The position numbers and the translations under genes were made by a program. The notes beneath the pieces are model-generated. The model was not told where the DNA came from and ran no database searches. It worked only from the letters and a program-made list of their open reading frames with translations. DNA of 64,000 nucleotides from Glycomyces luteolus (lineage in GTDB: Bacteria; Actinomycetota; Actinomycetes; Mycobacteriales; Micromonosporaceae), in NCBI RefSeq assembly GCF_027622875.1, contig NZ_JAPZVP010000024.1, positions 1 through 64,000 on the forward strand, given 5' to 3'. Of the stretch, positions 1-7,473 are shown in pieces (the stretch's first letter is position 1; each line of letters starts with the position of its first letter).

Positions 1-9
1 GGTACTACG

Positions 10-567
10 GTGGAGCAAATTCCTCCCGGAATCCGTCGGCCGCATTGTGAAGGAACGACCGTGACCCTACAGCGACACTTCACCGCTTCCGTCTGCGTCT
101 TCAATGACGAAGGCGCGATGCTGCTCGTCCACCACCGGAAACTCGACCTTTGGCTCTACCCAGGTGGCCACATCGATCCCAACGAGGCTCCGGACGAGGC
201 CGCCAAACGCGAAGTGTTCGAGGAGACCGGAATCGAGGTGGAGATCATCGCGGAATCCCTTCCCTCCTACGCCAGCGTCACGGCCCTCATCCCGCCATGG
301 CGCATCATCGAGGTAGCTACCGAAGACAAACACATTGGCCCTCACCATCACATCGACTTCGTGTACGTCGCCCGCGTTGCCCATCCGGGTGCCACGCGCG
401 GCTCCGGACAATTCACCGTCGCCGAGGACGAAATCGTTGACTGCCGCTGGGTGCCAATCGACCGATTCGAGGACTACAAGACGCCCTCCGTGCTCCCCAA
501 GCTCGCCGCCGATGCTGCAGATTGGGCCGACCGAGTCCAACGATCGAACCCAACCTTCAACCAATAG
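10..567 (+). CDS. NUDIX hydrolase
   Basis: The 185-residue product carries a complete NUDIX box at about residues 52-75 (GG-x5-E-x7-REVFEETGI). This loop binds the divalent metal in hydrolases of nucleoside diphosphates linked to another moiety. The length suits a single-domain cytosolic NUDIX enzyme, and the substrate cannot be read from sequence. GTG at 10 gives the full ORF; GTG at 61 would also keep the fold. The gene abuts the truncated 3' end of an IS5-type remnant on the other strand, so its downstream context has been rearranged. The family is certain, the substrate unknown. Confidence 0.9.
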   Translation: MEQIPPGIRRPHCEGTTVTLQRHFTASVCVFNDEGAMLLVHHRKLDLWLYPGGHIDPNEAPDEAAKREVFEETGIEVEIIAESLPSYASVTALIPPWRIIEVATEDKHIGPHHHIDFVYVARVAHPGATRGSGQFTVAEDEIVDCRWVPIDRFEDYKTPSVLPKLAADAADWADRVQRSNPTFNQ

Positions 568-1060
568 GTTTCGGATCAATATCGGCGCGGCGTTCCCATC
601 GGATGCGCAAGCGGCGGAACCAGTGTAGGAGCGCGATTGTTTGCTCCACGACGTAGCGTGTGGCCCCGAGGCCGGACCCGTGCGGTGTGCCCCGGCGGGC
701 GATCTGCGTGCCGATCCCTTTGGCGCGCAGCGCCCGCCGGTAGCAGTCGAAGTCGTAGCCGCGGTCGGCCTGGACGATCCTCGGTCGTTGCCGGAGCCGG
801 CCGCGCTTGCCGCGGATGGGCGGGATCGCCTCGACCAAGGCCATCAACTCGGTGCAGTCGTTGCGATTGCCGCCGGTCAGGCTGGCAGCCAGGGGCACAC
901 CGGTCGCGTCGGTGATGACATGATGCTCGGAGCCGAACTTGCGGTATAGAGCACGAACAGGATGCCGCACAAGGCGTTTCGGTCGTCCAGGCGCTTGCGC
1001 CCGGGGTGTACCCGCAGGCCGCTCGTGGTCTGGCAGCAGCGGCTCGAAGACCCTTTCGTC
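560..1060 (-). pseudogene. IS5-family transposase remnant
   Basis: The minus strand encodes the C-terminal DDE part of an IS5-type transposase: SEHHVITDATGVPLAASLTG, the catalytic Asp in VQADRGYD and the Glu in VVEQTIALLHWF. An N-terminal scrap (FEPLLPDHER, then LDDRNALCGILFVLYT in another frame) is joined straight to it. The whole central section is therefore deleted and the frame is shifted. The usual C-terminal tail after RWERR is also missing, at the border with the NUDIX gene. No intact terminal inverted repeats are evident. It is a dead element, and transposition is not expected. Confidence 0.85.
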
Positions 1061-1171
1061 GTAGTAGCCGACGATGACGCGCCCGTTGGTGGTGGCCCGG
1101 ACGTCCTCGATGCCGTTGCCGAGCGCACCGGTCCGCAAGGTCGACCCGTCCGGGCCTATCGCCACAGCGTT
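1048..1171 (-). pseudogene. fragment of a propeller-like protein
   Basis: Reading minus, this stretch encodes NAVAIGPDGSTLRTG followed by GNGIEDVRATTNGRVIVGYYDE. That pattern recalls beta-propeller-type actinobacterial proteins of unknown function with repeated 'GDGIEDVQ...GRVWVGYFDEGV' segments. It is fused to the N-terminal scrap of the transposase and begins where the plus-strand S1-domain fragment starts. It is a short orphan piece with no start codon of its own. The family guess comes from recalled motif resemblance only. Confidence 0.4.
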
Positions 1172-1495
1172 GTGCTGGGGACCTTCAGTGGTGTATTCGT
1201 TGAGCGAGTCGGTCAGATCGTGACCGGCCCGGTCACGAAGGTGCTGCCGATCGGAGTGATCGTGCGCATCGAAGACCGCGAAGACGGCTTCGAAGGCATG
1301 GTGCTCAACGAGACCGTTAGCGACATGGTCGCTCGCATCAAGGACGGCTTCGAGCGTCAGGTGCTCGACGAGACCGACCACGGACCCCTCGCCGTCGGCG
1401 ACGTGATCCCGGTGAGGATCGTTGAGGTGGACCCGTCACGGCGACACATTCGCCTTGCTCACGTGATCGGACCACATCGGCACCGAAGCTGGTAA
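1172..1495 (+). pseudogene. S1 RNA-binding domain protein, 5'-truncated
   Basis: The last ~105 codons of an open frame read GQIVTGPVTKVLPIGVIVRIEDR...GDVIPVRIVEVDPSRRHIRLAHV. This is the beta-barrel pattern of an S1 (OB-fold) RNA-binding domain: a VGxIVxGxVxKVxxxGxxV opening and a closing strand VxVxxVDxxRxxIxL. The preceding codons belong to the transposase region read in the wrong frame, so the natural N-terminus is lost. Inside the domain a segment is duplicated (EDGFEGMVLNET, then KDGFERQVLDET), which enlarges the loop between strands. Probably non-functional; a short S1 peptide cannot be excluded. Confidence 0.6.
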
Positions 1496-1572
1496 ACCCA
1501 CCGACCACGCGAGCCCGCTAGAATCCCATCACTGAGCCGATCCCCTTGCGGCTCCGATAACGAGAGCCCCTC

Positions 1573-2073
1573 ATGAGCCGCAGAACCCCGCACACCACCG
1601 AGAATCCCCTGCGCGATTCAATGCTGCCAGTCCGTGTGAACCGGTACAGAATGGTCGGGGCCGCGGTCGTCGCCTTCGGTGTTGCACTCGCGCTGGGCAT
1701 GTTGATCCCGGCATTCGACCCCACGTATCTCAGCGGCTTCCTCCGAGGCGCCGTCGTGGGCGGGACAGCCGGTTACGGGTGCGTCGCCATCGCACGGATC
1801 GTGCGCGGCCATGTGCTTCTCTTCGACAAAGAGACCCGGCAAATCCAGAGCATCGGCCGAGCACGGGACTGGCTGACCTACCCCAGACCCGGATTCGACC
1901 GGATCGAATACTCGGACGTCGACGCCCGCATCTACGAAGTTCGAAAAGACGGCACCCACCGCCGCCTCCCCATCCGACGCTGGACCGCGAAGAGACAAGA
2001 CGGGGACGTGCTTGTCGACATCCTGCGCGCCAACGATCCGAGCCGCGGCCGAGACGAATCTCGAGTCGTCTGA
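1573..2073 (+). CDS. small membrane protein of unknown function
   Basis: The 166-residue protein has two hydrophobic segments near residues 28-48 and 55-75 (MVGAAVVAFGVALALGMLIP and GFLRGAVVGGTAGYGCVAIA). A C-terminal soluble half follows with DKETRQIQSIGRARDWLTYP and alternating charged and hydrophobic strands, as in small membrane-anchored PH-like proteins. No catalytic motif is visible. The start at ATG 1573 follows a short leader without a strong ribosome binding site. It stands alone between gene scraps and a tRNA. The function is not recognised. Confidence 0.6.
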   Translation: MSRRTPHTTENPLRDSMLPVRVNRYRMVGAAVVAFGVALALGMLIPAFDPTYLSGFLRGAVVGGTAGYGCVAIARIVRGHVLLFDKETRQIQSIGRARDWLTYPRPGFDRIEYSDVDARIYEVRKDGTHRRLPIRRWTAKRQDGDVLVDILRANDPSRGRDESRVV

Positions 2074-2332
2074 GACTGCTGCGCGCTTCTCGGTCCAGGG
2101 TGGGACTCCTGTACCTCTCGCACCGGCCGAGGTGCTTCTGGTCGATCAACCCCGCAGTGTCAAGAGCGCCACGGGCAAGCTGGCGCACTGCGACCGTGAG
2201 CGTCCGATTCGACACCTAGTACGTTCGCGAGCTCTGGCATTGCTCGGGAAGATTCCCGTGAGGCTGTCCCCCCTCGGCTCCCGGTCGGTGCCCTCATGTG
2301 TGAGGTCAACCGCACGCCCTACGTGCCATGTT

Positions 2333-2409
2333 TGGTGCCCTACCTGGGATTCGAACCCAGACTGTGCGGGTTTTGAGTCCGCTCTCTCTGCCAGTTGGAG
2401 TAGTAGGGC
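2333..2409 (-). tRNA. tRNA, anticodon CAA (Leu codon UUG), class I body
   Basis: The minus strand folds into a full cloverleaf. The acceptor GCCCTAC pairs with GTAGGGC, the discriminator is A and CCA is encoded. The D arm is CTCC/AGAG with GG in the loop. The anticodon stem GCGGA/CCCGC (one A-C mismatch) encloses loop CTCAAAA, giving anticodon CAA. The variable loop has only 5 nt (ACAGT). The T arm is CTGGG-TTCGAAT-CCCAG. CAA normally means leucine, whose bacterial tRNAs are class II with a long variable arm, so this short body is odd. The fold is clear; the charging identity is uncertain. Confidence 0.85.
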
Positions 2410-2506
2410 CGGTACCGGTGGTCTGGCCGGAAGCGATGCTACCCGCAGACCACTGGTGTCCCGGGAGGGTCTGGTGGCGGTCGTGGCCGGGGGAGGAGCG
2501 AGGTGT

Positions 2507-2655
2507 TCATGCCGGGATCGTTTCGGCGGTGAGCTCGTTGCCGTCCCGGTCGTAGGTCGCCTGGACGAGGAAACTCGGTGAAGAGTCGGATTCGGCCAGT
2601 TCAGGGGCGTACGGGTCTGTGACATGACCCGGGCAGGAGCTGAACCCATGCGCAA
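2507..2655 (-). pseudogene. C-terminal scrap of an unrecognised protein
   Basis: The minus strand ends with HGFSSCPGHVTDPYAPE...SFLVQATYDRDGNELTAETIPA and a stop. This composition is protein-like and lies directly upstream of the tRNA. Upstream of about 2655 the frame becomes arginine-rich and low in complexity, so only the C-terminal ~48 residues look real. No family is recognised. Confidence 0.3.
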
Positions 2656-2882
2656 CTTGACGGGCCGAAAGGCCGATCCAGCGATGTGGTCGGGGCGCTA
2701 TCCAGGCCGTATTCAGGTAGCGGCCCTGGTCGGCTCGGGTCGCCTCCGGTGCGATCGCGCCGTGCGAGGCGTATGGGTTCGAATCCCTGCAGGCCTCAAA
2801 TAGGCCTCGAGCAAGGGAACGAACCTGAACTGCCGGGCGGTCGGGACAGGTCTTGGTACTTTCATTCGTACAACCGTTTTGT

Positions 2883-2933
2883 TGCACCACCCGACGTGGT
2901 GCATCTGGGCCCCGAACAACGGCGTTCGGGGCC
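2883..2933. terminator. paired hairpins, terminator-like
   Basis: TGCACCAC-CCGAC-GTGGTGCA is followed at once by GGCCCCGAAC-N6-GTTCGGGGCC. The second is a 10-bp perfect stem followed by TTCATC, a weak plus-strand T-tract. No intact gene precedes it, so it probably served a lost transcription unit. Confidence 0.5.
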
Positions 2934-3495
2934 TTCATCAGCCCGACGCCAACGCGATCGCGCATCCAGTGGTCGCCCGACGCCACCAGGTTGGTCGACC
3001 GCGTCCCAGTCACCGCGGAGCTCCGTCGGCTCGGGGAACCCGGCGTGGTGGAACTGTTGATGCACGGCGTTAGCAATCTTGATATCCCCGACGACGTTCG
3101 ATTCCGCTGCATGACCTTTCTTAAGCGAGATTGAAACCGTGACCGCCTCGCATGATCTGAAAACCATGGTGGGCAACTGAGTCAGGCTGGCATCGGTTTC
3201 GGCGTGCGGGGAGCGAGGAGACTTGGCCGTCGACGAACGTCAGCATCTCTTGGCCCTGCTCATCGAACCGCGGCATCGAGTCTTCGGCCCGGCTGGGCTG
3301 ACACCGGTGGGTCGTCGGCGGGCCATCGCCCGACTCGGTGGCTTTCGCCGCCTCACCATCCGATGCGGACGTTACGGAGATTCACCTTGGGAGGGGGTGC
3401 AATCTCATACAGGTCCGAGGCGTGCGCAGACCTTCGGTATCCTGGAGTGACGCCTTCAACCGCATTGTGCGGCAACATCACCCGGAGTGCCTTGC

Positions 3496-3840
3496 ATGGA
3501 AGTACGTATCTGCACCGATGGCGACCATGGCGACGAGTTGCGGATGCTCAACTCATGGCTCAGCAACGAACCGGAGCTTCGCGGCAGGGTGAAGTTGGAG
3601 CGAAGCGCGCCCGGAGCCACCGAACTCGGCGCGGTTGTCGAAGCAGTCATTGTCGCCCTGGGCGCTGGCGGCACCGGTTCCATCCTTGCTTCATCTCTGG
3701 TCACTTGGATCAAGTCCCGCCGCACCACTGTTCGCCTGAAAGTTCAAGTATCCAGCAAAACGGTTGAACTCGAGCTCGCAACGGTTGACGACGTTGGACC
3801 GGTCCTTAAGCAGGTCCTGGATGTCGTGACGGATGACTGA
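3496..3840 (+). CDS. EACC1-like conflict-system component
   Basis: The 114-residue protein (MEVRICTDGDHGDELRMLN...) has a charged N-terminal alpha/beta part. One hydrophobic, glycine-rich segment follows near residues 45-70 (LGAVVEAVIVALGAGGTGSI) ending in SLVTWIKSRR, and then a C-terminal strand-rich half. This is the architecture of effector-associated constant component 1, found beside caspase, trypsin or other effectors in actinobacterial NTP-dependent conflict systems. ATG 3496 is preceded by CGGAG at proper spacing. Its stop overlaps the caspase start by 8 nt, implying coupled translation. The family call is by recalled pattern, not search. Confidence 0.7.
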   Translation: MEVRICTDGDHGDELRMLNSWLSNEPELRGRVKLERSAPGATELGAVVEAVIVALGAGGTGSILASSLVTWIKSRRTTVRLKVQVSSKTVELELATVDDVGPVLKQVLDVVTDD

Positions 3841-4546
3841 AGTCATGCCTCCGCCGGGGTCGCACGCGATCCTTGTCGGTGTCTCTGAGTACGAGTCCTC
3901 TGAGTTCCTCCCAATACCTGCCGCCTTCAATAGCCTCAAGGCGATGCGGGACATGCTCACTGACTCCAGTTTGTGTGGTTGGGGTTCCGACCAAGTCACT
4001 TTCATTCCAAACCCCCAGCGCGTTGATCATCTCGCCGTCCAGATCGCCAACATTGCCAAAAGGACCACCGGTGCACTGCTGGTCTACTTTGTCGGTCACG
4101 GCACTCTCACGGACCGAGGTGATCTGTGCCTGACCGTGACCACAACACAGCCTGAGTATCCGACCTACACAGGCTTGACTTGGGAAGGGCTCTCGAATGC
4201 ACTCCTGCTCAGCCCGGCCCAAGTCCGCATCACGATTCTCGACTGCTGCTTCGCGGGCCAGGCGATCGAAGCACTCGTAACAGATGACGACAAAGGTCTA
4301 GCGGATCTGGCGCACATTCAAGGCGGCTATACCTTGGCGGCGACGGCTCCTAACAGGACCGCTCACGTACCCGTATTTGACCAGCAGGTAACGGCTTGCA
4401 CTTCGTTCACCGGCGAGCTTCAAGAACTTCTGACTGCTGGCATCCAAGGTCGTCCGGAGATTCTCACCTTTGGTGACATCTACTCCCGGGACGGTTGGCG
4501 ACGCGGGTCGCCCAGTACTCGATGTCGAAGGCGGCGTTCCCGGTGA
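3833..4546 (+). CDS. caspase-like peptidase (C14), 3'-truncated
   Basis: The N-terminus HAILVGVSEYES and the later GHG and DCCFAG motifs define a caspase/metacaspase p20 domain. The catalytic His is H89 in VYFVGHGT and the nucleophile is probably C139 in ILDCCFAGQ. The p10-like region is present up to ILTFGDIY (about residue 218). After that the sequence turns into antisense PhyH DNA (GWRRGSPSTRCRRRRSR), so the natural C-terminus and any fused effector-associated domain are missing. With the EACC1-like gene it forms a two-gene remnant of a suicide-type conflict system. The peptidase core may still fold; system function is doubtful. Confidence 0.8.
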   Translation: MTEVMPPPGSHAILVGVSEYESSEFLPIPAAFNSLKAMRDMLTDSSLCGWGSDQVTFIPNPQRVDHLAVQIANIAKRTTGALLVYFVGHGTLTDRGDLCLTVTTTQPEYPTYTGLTWEGLSNALLLSPAQVRITILDCCFAGQAIEALVTDDDKGLADLAHIQGGYTLAATAPNRTAHVPVFDQQVTACTSFTGELQELLTAGIQGRPEILTFGDIYSRDGWRRGSPSTRCRRRRSR

Positions 4547-4735
4547 GGGCGCGCTACATCATGATGCGGTTGTAGATCTCCAGGCAGCCGGTGGCGTGCT
4601 CGGACCAGGGGTGGTAAGTGGAGAGCTCTCGGGCGACCGCGGGGTCGTTGACGTCGCTCACGTCCCAGGTCCGCACCTGCGGCACCGTCGGGTTGAAGCG
4701 GATCTTGAACATGTAGCGACGGATGTCGGAGTCGT
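4485..4735 (-). pseudogene. phytanoyl-CoA dioxygenase-like (PhyH) C-terminal fragment
   Basis: The minus strand reads RRYMFKIRFNPTVPQVRTWD...HPWSEHATGCLEIYNRI, and after a frameshift RALTGNAAFDIEYWATRVANRP. This resembles the end of actinobacterial PhyH-family Fe(II)/2-oxoglutarate oxygenases. The metal-binding N-terminal core is absent and a stop (MM*) interrupts the frame. It abuts the cut end of the caspase gene on one side and the GntR fragment on the other, so it is an orphan scrap. Confidence 0.6.
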
Positions 4736-5066
4736 TGCGGCGGCCCACTATGACCCGAGCGTCAAGCAGCTCATCGCCCACCGCCACTTCCACGCGGCGA
4801 TCTACCGCGCTTCGCATAACGATCTGCTCATCGCCACACTCGACGCCTTGTGGGACAAGGCCGACCGCTACCGCAGGCTCGGTCTGGAGATCCCGCACAG
4901 CAATACCGAACGAGAGCAGAAGGCCGCCGAACACACCGAGCTGATTGACTACATCGTTGCCGGGGATGTCGAAGGCGCGGCAGCAGTGATGCTGCGCCAC
5001 ATCAACACCAGCCTGGGAGCGAAGGCCGCCTCCCGACTCGGGGCAGGCCCGATCCCACGTCCGTAG
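4735..5066 (+). pseudogene. GntR/FadR regulator, FCD-domain C-terminal fragment
   Basis: The plus strand encodes HFHAAIYRASHNDLLIATLDALWDK, then EHTELIDYIVAGDVEGAAAVMLRHI and a stop. This is the helical FCD ligand domain of GntR-type repressors, with the metal-contacting H-x3 pattern. The DNA-binding winged helix and the first half of FCD are missing. Its last ~100 bp recur at 8011-8152, where the same 3' end is joined to a LacI gene. Confidence 0.75.
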
Positions 5067-5113
5067 TCCGGATTCCATGCCTTCAGGCGGGGTCCTTGCG
5101 ACGGGAGGTCGCG
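4971..5113. repeat. diverged direct repeat, copy 1 (GntR/LacI 3'-junction)
   Basis: This segment matches 8011-8152 at roughly 90% by eye with one single-base indel. Both copies share CAGCAGT(G/A)ATGCTGCGCC and TCCCGACTCGGGGCAGGCC. It spans the end of the GntR FCD gene and the last ~36 bp of a convergent LacI gene. The two copies bracket about 2.9 kb. The substitutions between them show the duplication is not recent. Confidence 0.85.
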
Positions 5114-5129
5114 CGGCTCTGCCGCCCCA

Positions 5130-5358
5130 ATTGGCTAGTGTACGCACAGGTGATGGCTGCTGCGAGTGCGAGGAACGCGGCGAACAGGCGGCCGTGGTGC
5201 CTGCGGGCACCGTCACTGTGCTCCCAGGCCAGATTGCCACCGGCTACGACGTCGCCGAGTCGATCAGCGACTCCGGCGCCATCCTGGCCGGAAACGTCGG
5301 CGCCGGCCAGTCGGGAGGCTGGACGCTCCGCCGCGCCGCCACCTGGACCTGCGCCTGA
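5130..5358 (+). pseudogene. C-terminal scrap of an unrecognised protein
   Basis: An open frame ends VVPAGTVTVLPGQIATGYDV...ISDSGAILAGNVGAG and QSGGWTLRRAATWTCA, then stop. The composition looks protein-like and is followed by a hairpin at 5367-5394. The upstream part runs into repeat DNA, so the N-terminus is lost. No family is recognised. Confidence 0.3.
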
Positions 5359-5366
5359 CCCGAGCC

Positions 5367-5394
5367 GGTGCCCCGCCGGTCGCGGTGGGGCACC
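5367..5394. terminator. hairpin after gene scrap
   Basis: GGTGCCCC and GGGGCACC form an 8-bp perfect stem with a 12-nt loop just after the stop at 5358. No T-tract follows. It could serve either strand between the plus-strand scrap and the minus-strand regulator. Confidence 0.4.
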
Positions 5395-5452
5395 ACCGCC
5401 ATCACCTGCCGAGTCGGCGGAGGTCGGCGGCCAGATCCGCTCGCCAGCACTG

Positions 5453-6298
5453 TCATGCGCTGAGGGTAGCGAGTCGCTGTGCCGTGTCGGTGCCGGCGAT
5501 CGGTGCGAGCCACAGGAGGCGCTGGCTGCCGTCCTCGGTGAAGAGGTGGTGGCATTCGAGCTCGACGACGCCGATTGCGGGGTGCACGAAGCGTTTGCGG
5601 TCGAAGCGGCGCACCGCCACGTCCCGGGCCTGCCACAGGCGCGCGAACTCTTCGCTGCGGTCGAGCAGGTCGGCGATCATCTTCTCCGCTTCGGCGTCGC
5701 CGCCGGCGACGGCGCGTTTGGCGGCGGTCGCGCGGATGTCCGCGACGAACGACTGCGCGTGGCGCTCATGGTCTTCGGCCGGGTAGTGGGTGCGGGCGGA
5801 CGGGTCGGTGAACCACCGGTAGACGATGCTGGTGGTGTGGCCGGGTTCGCCGACGGGGTCGAGTTCGCCGAGGAGTTCGGCGGCGAGGCGGTTCTGCGCG
5901 AGGGGCTGGTGGAGGTCGGTCATGATCCGGGCGGGAGTGCCGTCGAGGCGTTCGAGCAGGGCCAGGAGGGAGGGGTCGGTGGCGCGTGACGGCTCGCGGG
6001 TGGGCGGGGCCGGGTGCCCGGCGAGGTGGAAGAGGTGGTCGCGTTCGTCGCCGGTGAGCCGCAGGGCCCGAGCGAGCGCCAGGAGCATCTGCGTCGAGGG
6101 CTGGACGCCGCGGCCGCGTTCGAGCTCGATGTAGTAGTCGATGGAGGCGTTCGCGAGGAACGCGACCTCTTCGCGGCGCAGGCCGGGCACGCGGCGGCGC
6201 GGTCCGGCGGTCAGGCCGACGTCGGCGGGCCGGATCCGGTCGCGGCGCGAGTGCAGGAAGGCGGCGAGTTCAGTGGCGTCCACCCTCCCATCATCCAC
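5453..6298 (-). CDS. XRE-type regulator with MmyB-like ligand domain
   Basis: The 281-residue protein starts ELAAFLHSRRDRIRPADVGL, then RRVPGLRREEVAFLANASIDYY and the rest of an XRE helix-turn-helix. A long C-terminal half follows (PARIMTDLHQPLAQNRLAAELLG...RWFTDPSARTHYP) typical of the MmyB/PAS-like ligand domain. Such regulators often sit divergent to the SDR gene they control, as here. GTG 6298 was chosen; GTG 6283 is possible but its GGGAGG lies too close. The 122-bp gap to the SDR start must hold both promoters. The gene is complete and looks functional amid scraps. Confidence 0.88.
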   Translation of the reverse strand: MDDGRVDATELAAFLHSRRDRIRPADVGLTAGPRRRVPGLRREEVAFLANASIDYYIELERGRGVQPSTQMLLALARALRLTGDERDHLFHLAGHPAPPTREPSRATDPSLLALLERLDGTPARIMTDLHQPLAQNRLAAELLGELDPVGEPGHTTSIVYRWFTDPSARTHYPAEDHERHAQSFVADIRATAAKRAVAGGDAEAEKMIADLLDRSEEFARLWQARDVAVRRFDRKRFVHPAIGVVELECHHLFTEDGSQRLLWLAPIAGTDTAQRLATLSA

Positions 6299-6420
6299 GC
6301 CGCGGCAGTTCCCGTGCGCGAACGGAGGGAGGGGTTGGCGACCCCGGGGTAAGCGCCACCATCGCTGACCTCGGCATTCGGGGTGACGATGGGTGCGACA
6401 CCGAATGAGGGAGCGATCAA

Positions 6421-7163
6421 TGAGCATCGACAATGGGATCCGCGTCGCGATCGTGGCCGGGGGGTCGCGCGGCATCGGCCGGGCGATCGTGCGGCGGCTG
6501 GCCGAGCAGGGGTACGCGGTCGTGGTGGGCTATGCCGGGAACGCCGATGAGGCGGCCGCCGCGGTGAAGGAGGCGACGGCCGCCGGAGCCGCGGCGTTCG
6601 CGTACCGGGCCGACGTGGCGGACGAGTCCGCTGTGGCGGGGATGTTCGCCGAGGCCGAGGCCCGCTTCGGCGGGGTCGACGTGGTCTTGAACCTGGCCGG
6701 GCGCCTGTACTTGGCGCCGGTGGCCGAAATGGACCTCGACGAGGTGGATGCGTTGCACCGCACCAATATTCGCGGTGCGTTCGTCGTCGCTCGCGAGGCT
6801 GCGCGCCGGGTGCGCCGGGGCGGTTCGATCACGCTGTTCTCGACCTCGGTGGTCGGGACCTACCACCTGACCTACGGGGCGTACGCCGCGAGCAAGGGCG
6901 CGGTCGAGGCGCTGTCGAAGACCCTGGCGCGGGAGATGCGCGGCCGCGACGTCAACGTCAACGCCATCGCGCCCGGCCCGACCGCCACCGAGCTGTTCTT
7001 CGAGGGGAAGAGCGACGAGGTGATCGACCAGCTCGCTCTCGCGAACCCGCTCGAGCGGATGGGGGAGCCGCGCGATATCGCCGAGCTCGCCGCGTTCCTC
7101 TCCTCGCCCGAGGGGCACTGGGTCAACGGCCAGGTCGTGCGCGCCAACGGCGGCATGATCTGA
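6421..7163 (+). CDS. short-chain dehydrogenase/reductase
   Basis: The 247-residue classical SDR has the NAD(P)-binding motif AGGSRGIGRA near residue 13. It also has LNLAG (NNAG-like), the Ser in FSTSVVG and the active-site YAASK. The C-terminal AIAPGPTATELF and VNGQVVRANGGM segments are of 3-oxoacyl-ACP reductase type. ATG 6421 has GAGGGAG upstream. It is divergent from the MmyB-type regulator, the likely controller. The substrate is unknown; roles for such pairs are usually oxidoreduction of small carbonyl compounds. Confidence 0.9.
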
Positions 7164-7286
7164 ACGAAGCAGGCTTGCCGACGTGGTCAGGCGAATTCGT
7201 CTGGCAAGGCAATAGAGGGGCACTGGAAGGCCGCAGACGTGGATTTCCTGAGCCAGGGCGACAAGCACATTGCCCGCACGAGCCCT

Positions 7287-7314
7287 GCGCGGCTTCCGGT
7301 TGGGGAAGCCGCGC
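7287..7314 (+). terminator. terminator-like hairpin after the SDR gene
   Basis: GCGCGGCTTCC and GGAAGCCGCGC form an 11-bp perfect stem with a 6-nt loop, followed by CTCTCTGTG. It lies 124 nt past the SDR stop. Confidence 0.55.
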
Positions 7315-7373
7315 CCTCTCTGTGCCTTGTCGCCAGGCCGCGTCGCGGATGAAGACAGGATTGAGATGGCGAA

Positions 7374-7440
7374 CCCGCAGAAGCCCTCGGGCGCAAGGGA
7401 TTCGATCGAAGCGGCAAGTTCGTCCACACGGCCGGTCGCC
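7374..7440 (-). pseudogene. alcohol dehydrogenase fragment, related to the gene at 22430-23440
   Basis: The minus strand encodes VDELAASIESLAPEGFC. It aligns with VDELGEALESLVPEGFC of the zinc alcohol dehydrogenase at 22430-23440, and the DNA matches across about 65 bp (CGCAGAAGCCCTCGGG, AAGGGATTCGA). Nothing else of the gene remains. It is a scrap of a paralogue between the SDR gene and the truncated MOSC gene. Confidence 0.65.
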
Positions 7441-7473
7441 TCGCTGAAACAGGTGGAACAAGTTCGACTTCGG

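Larger units (their letters stand above)
2410..3480. other. about 1 kb with no recognisable intact gene
   Basis: This stretch holds a minus-strand coding scrap (2507-2655), a T-loop-like GGGTTCGAATCCC at about 2776-2789, and two strong hairpins near 2883-2933. The rest shows no ORF with recognisable homology. Open frames such as 3223-3450 (plus) have no family signature. It lies between the tRNA and the EACC1-caspase pair and looks like eroded island DNA. Confidence 0.5.

Noticed and set aside
2776-2789. T-loop-like GGGTTCGAATCCC suggesting a second tRNA
   Set aside because: No pairing acceptor, D arm or anticodon stem could be drawn around it, and the outer T-stem bases do not pair. At best a decayed tRNA 3' end.
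3204-3767. A 187-codon plus frame overlapping the EACC1-like gene
   Set aside because: Arginine/serine-rich composition without motifs. The overlapping frame from 3496 has a ribosome binding site, protein-like composition and coupling to the caspase.
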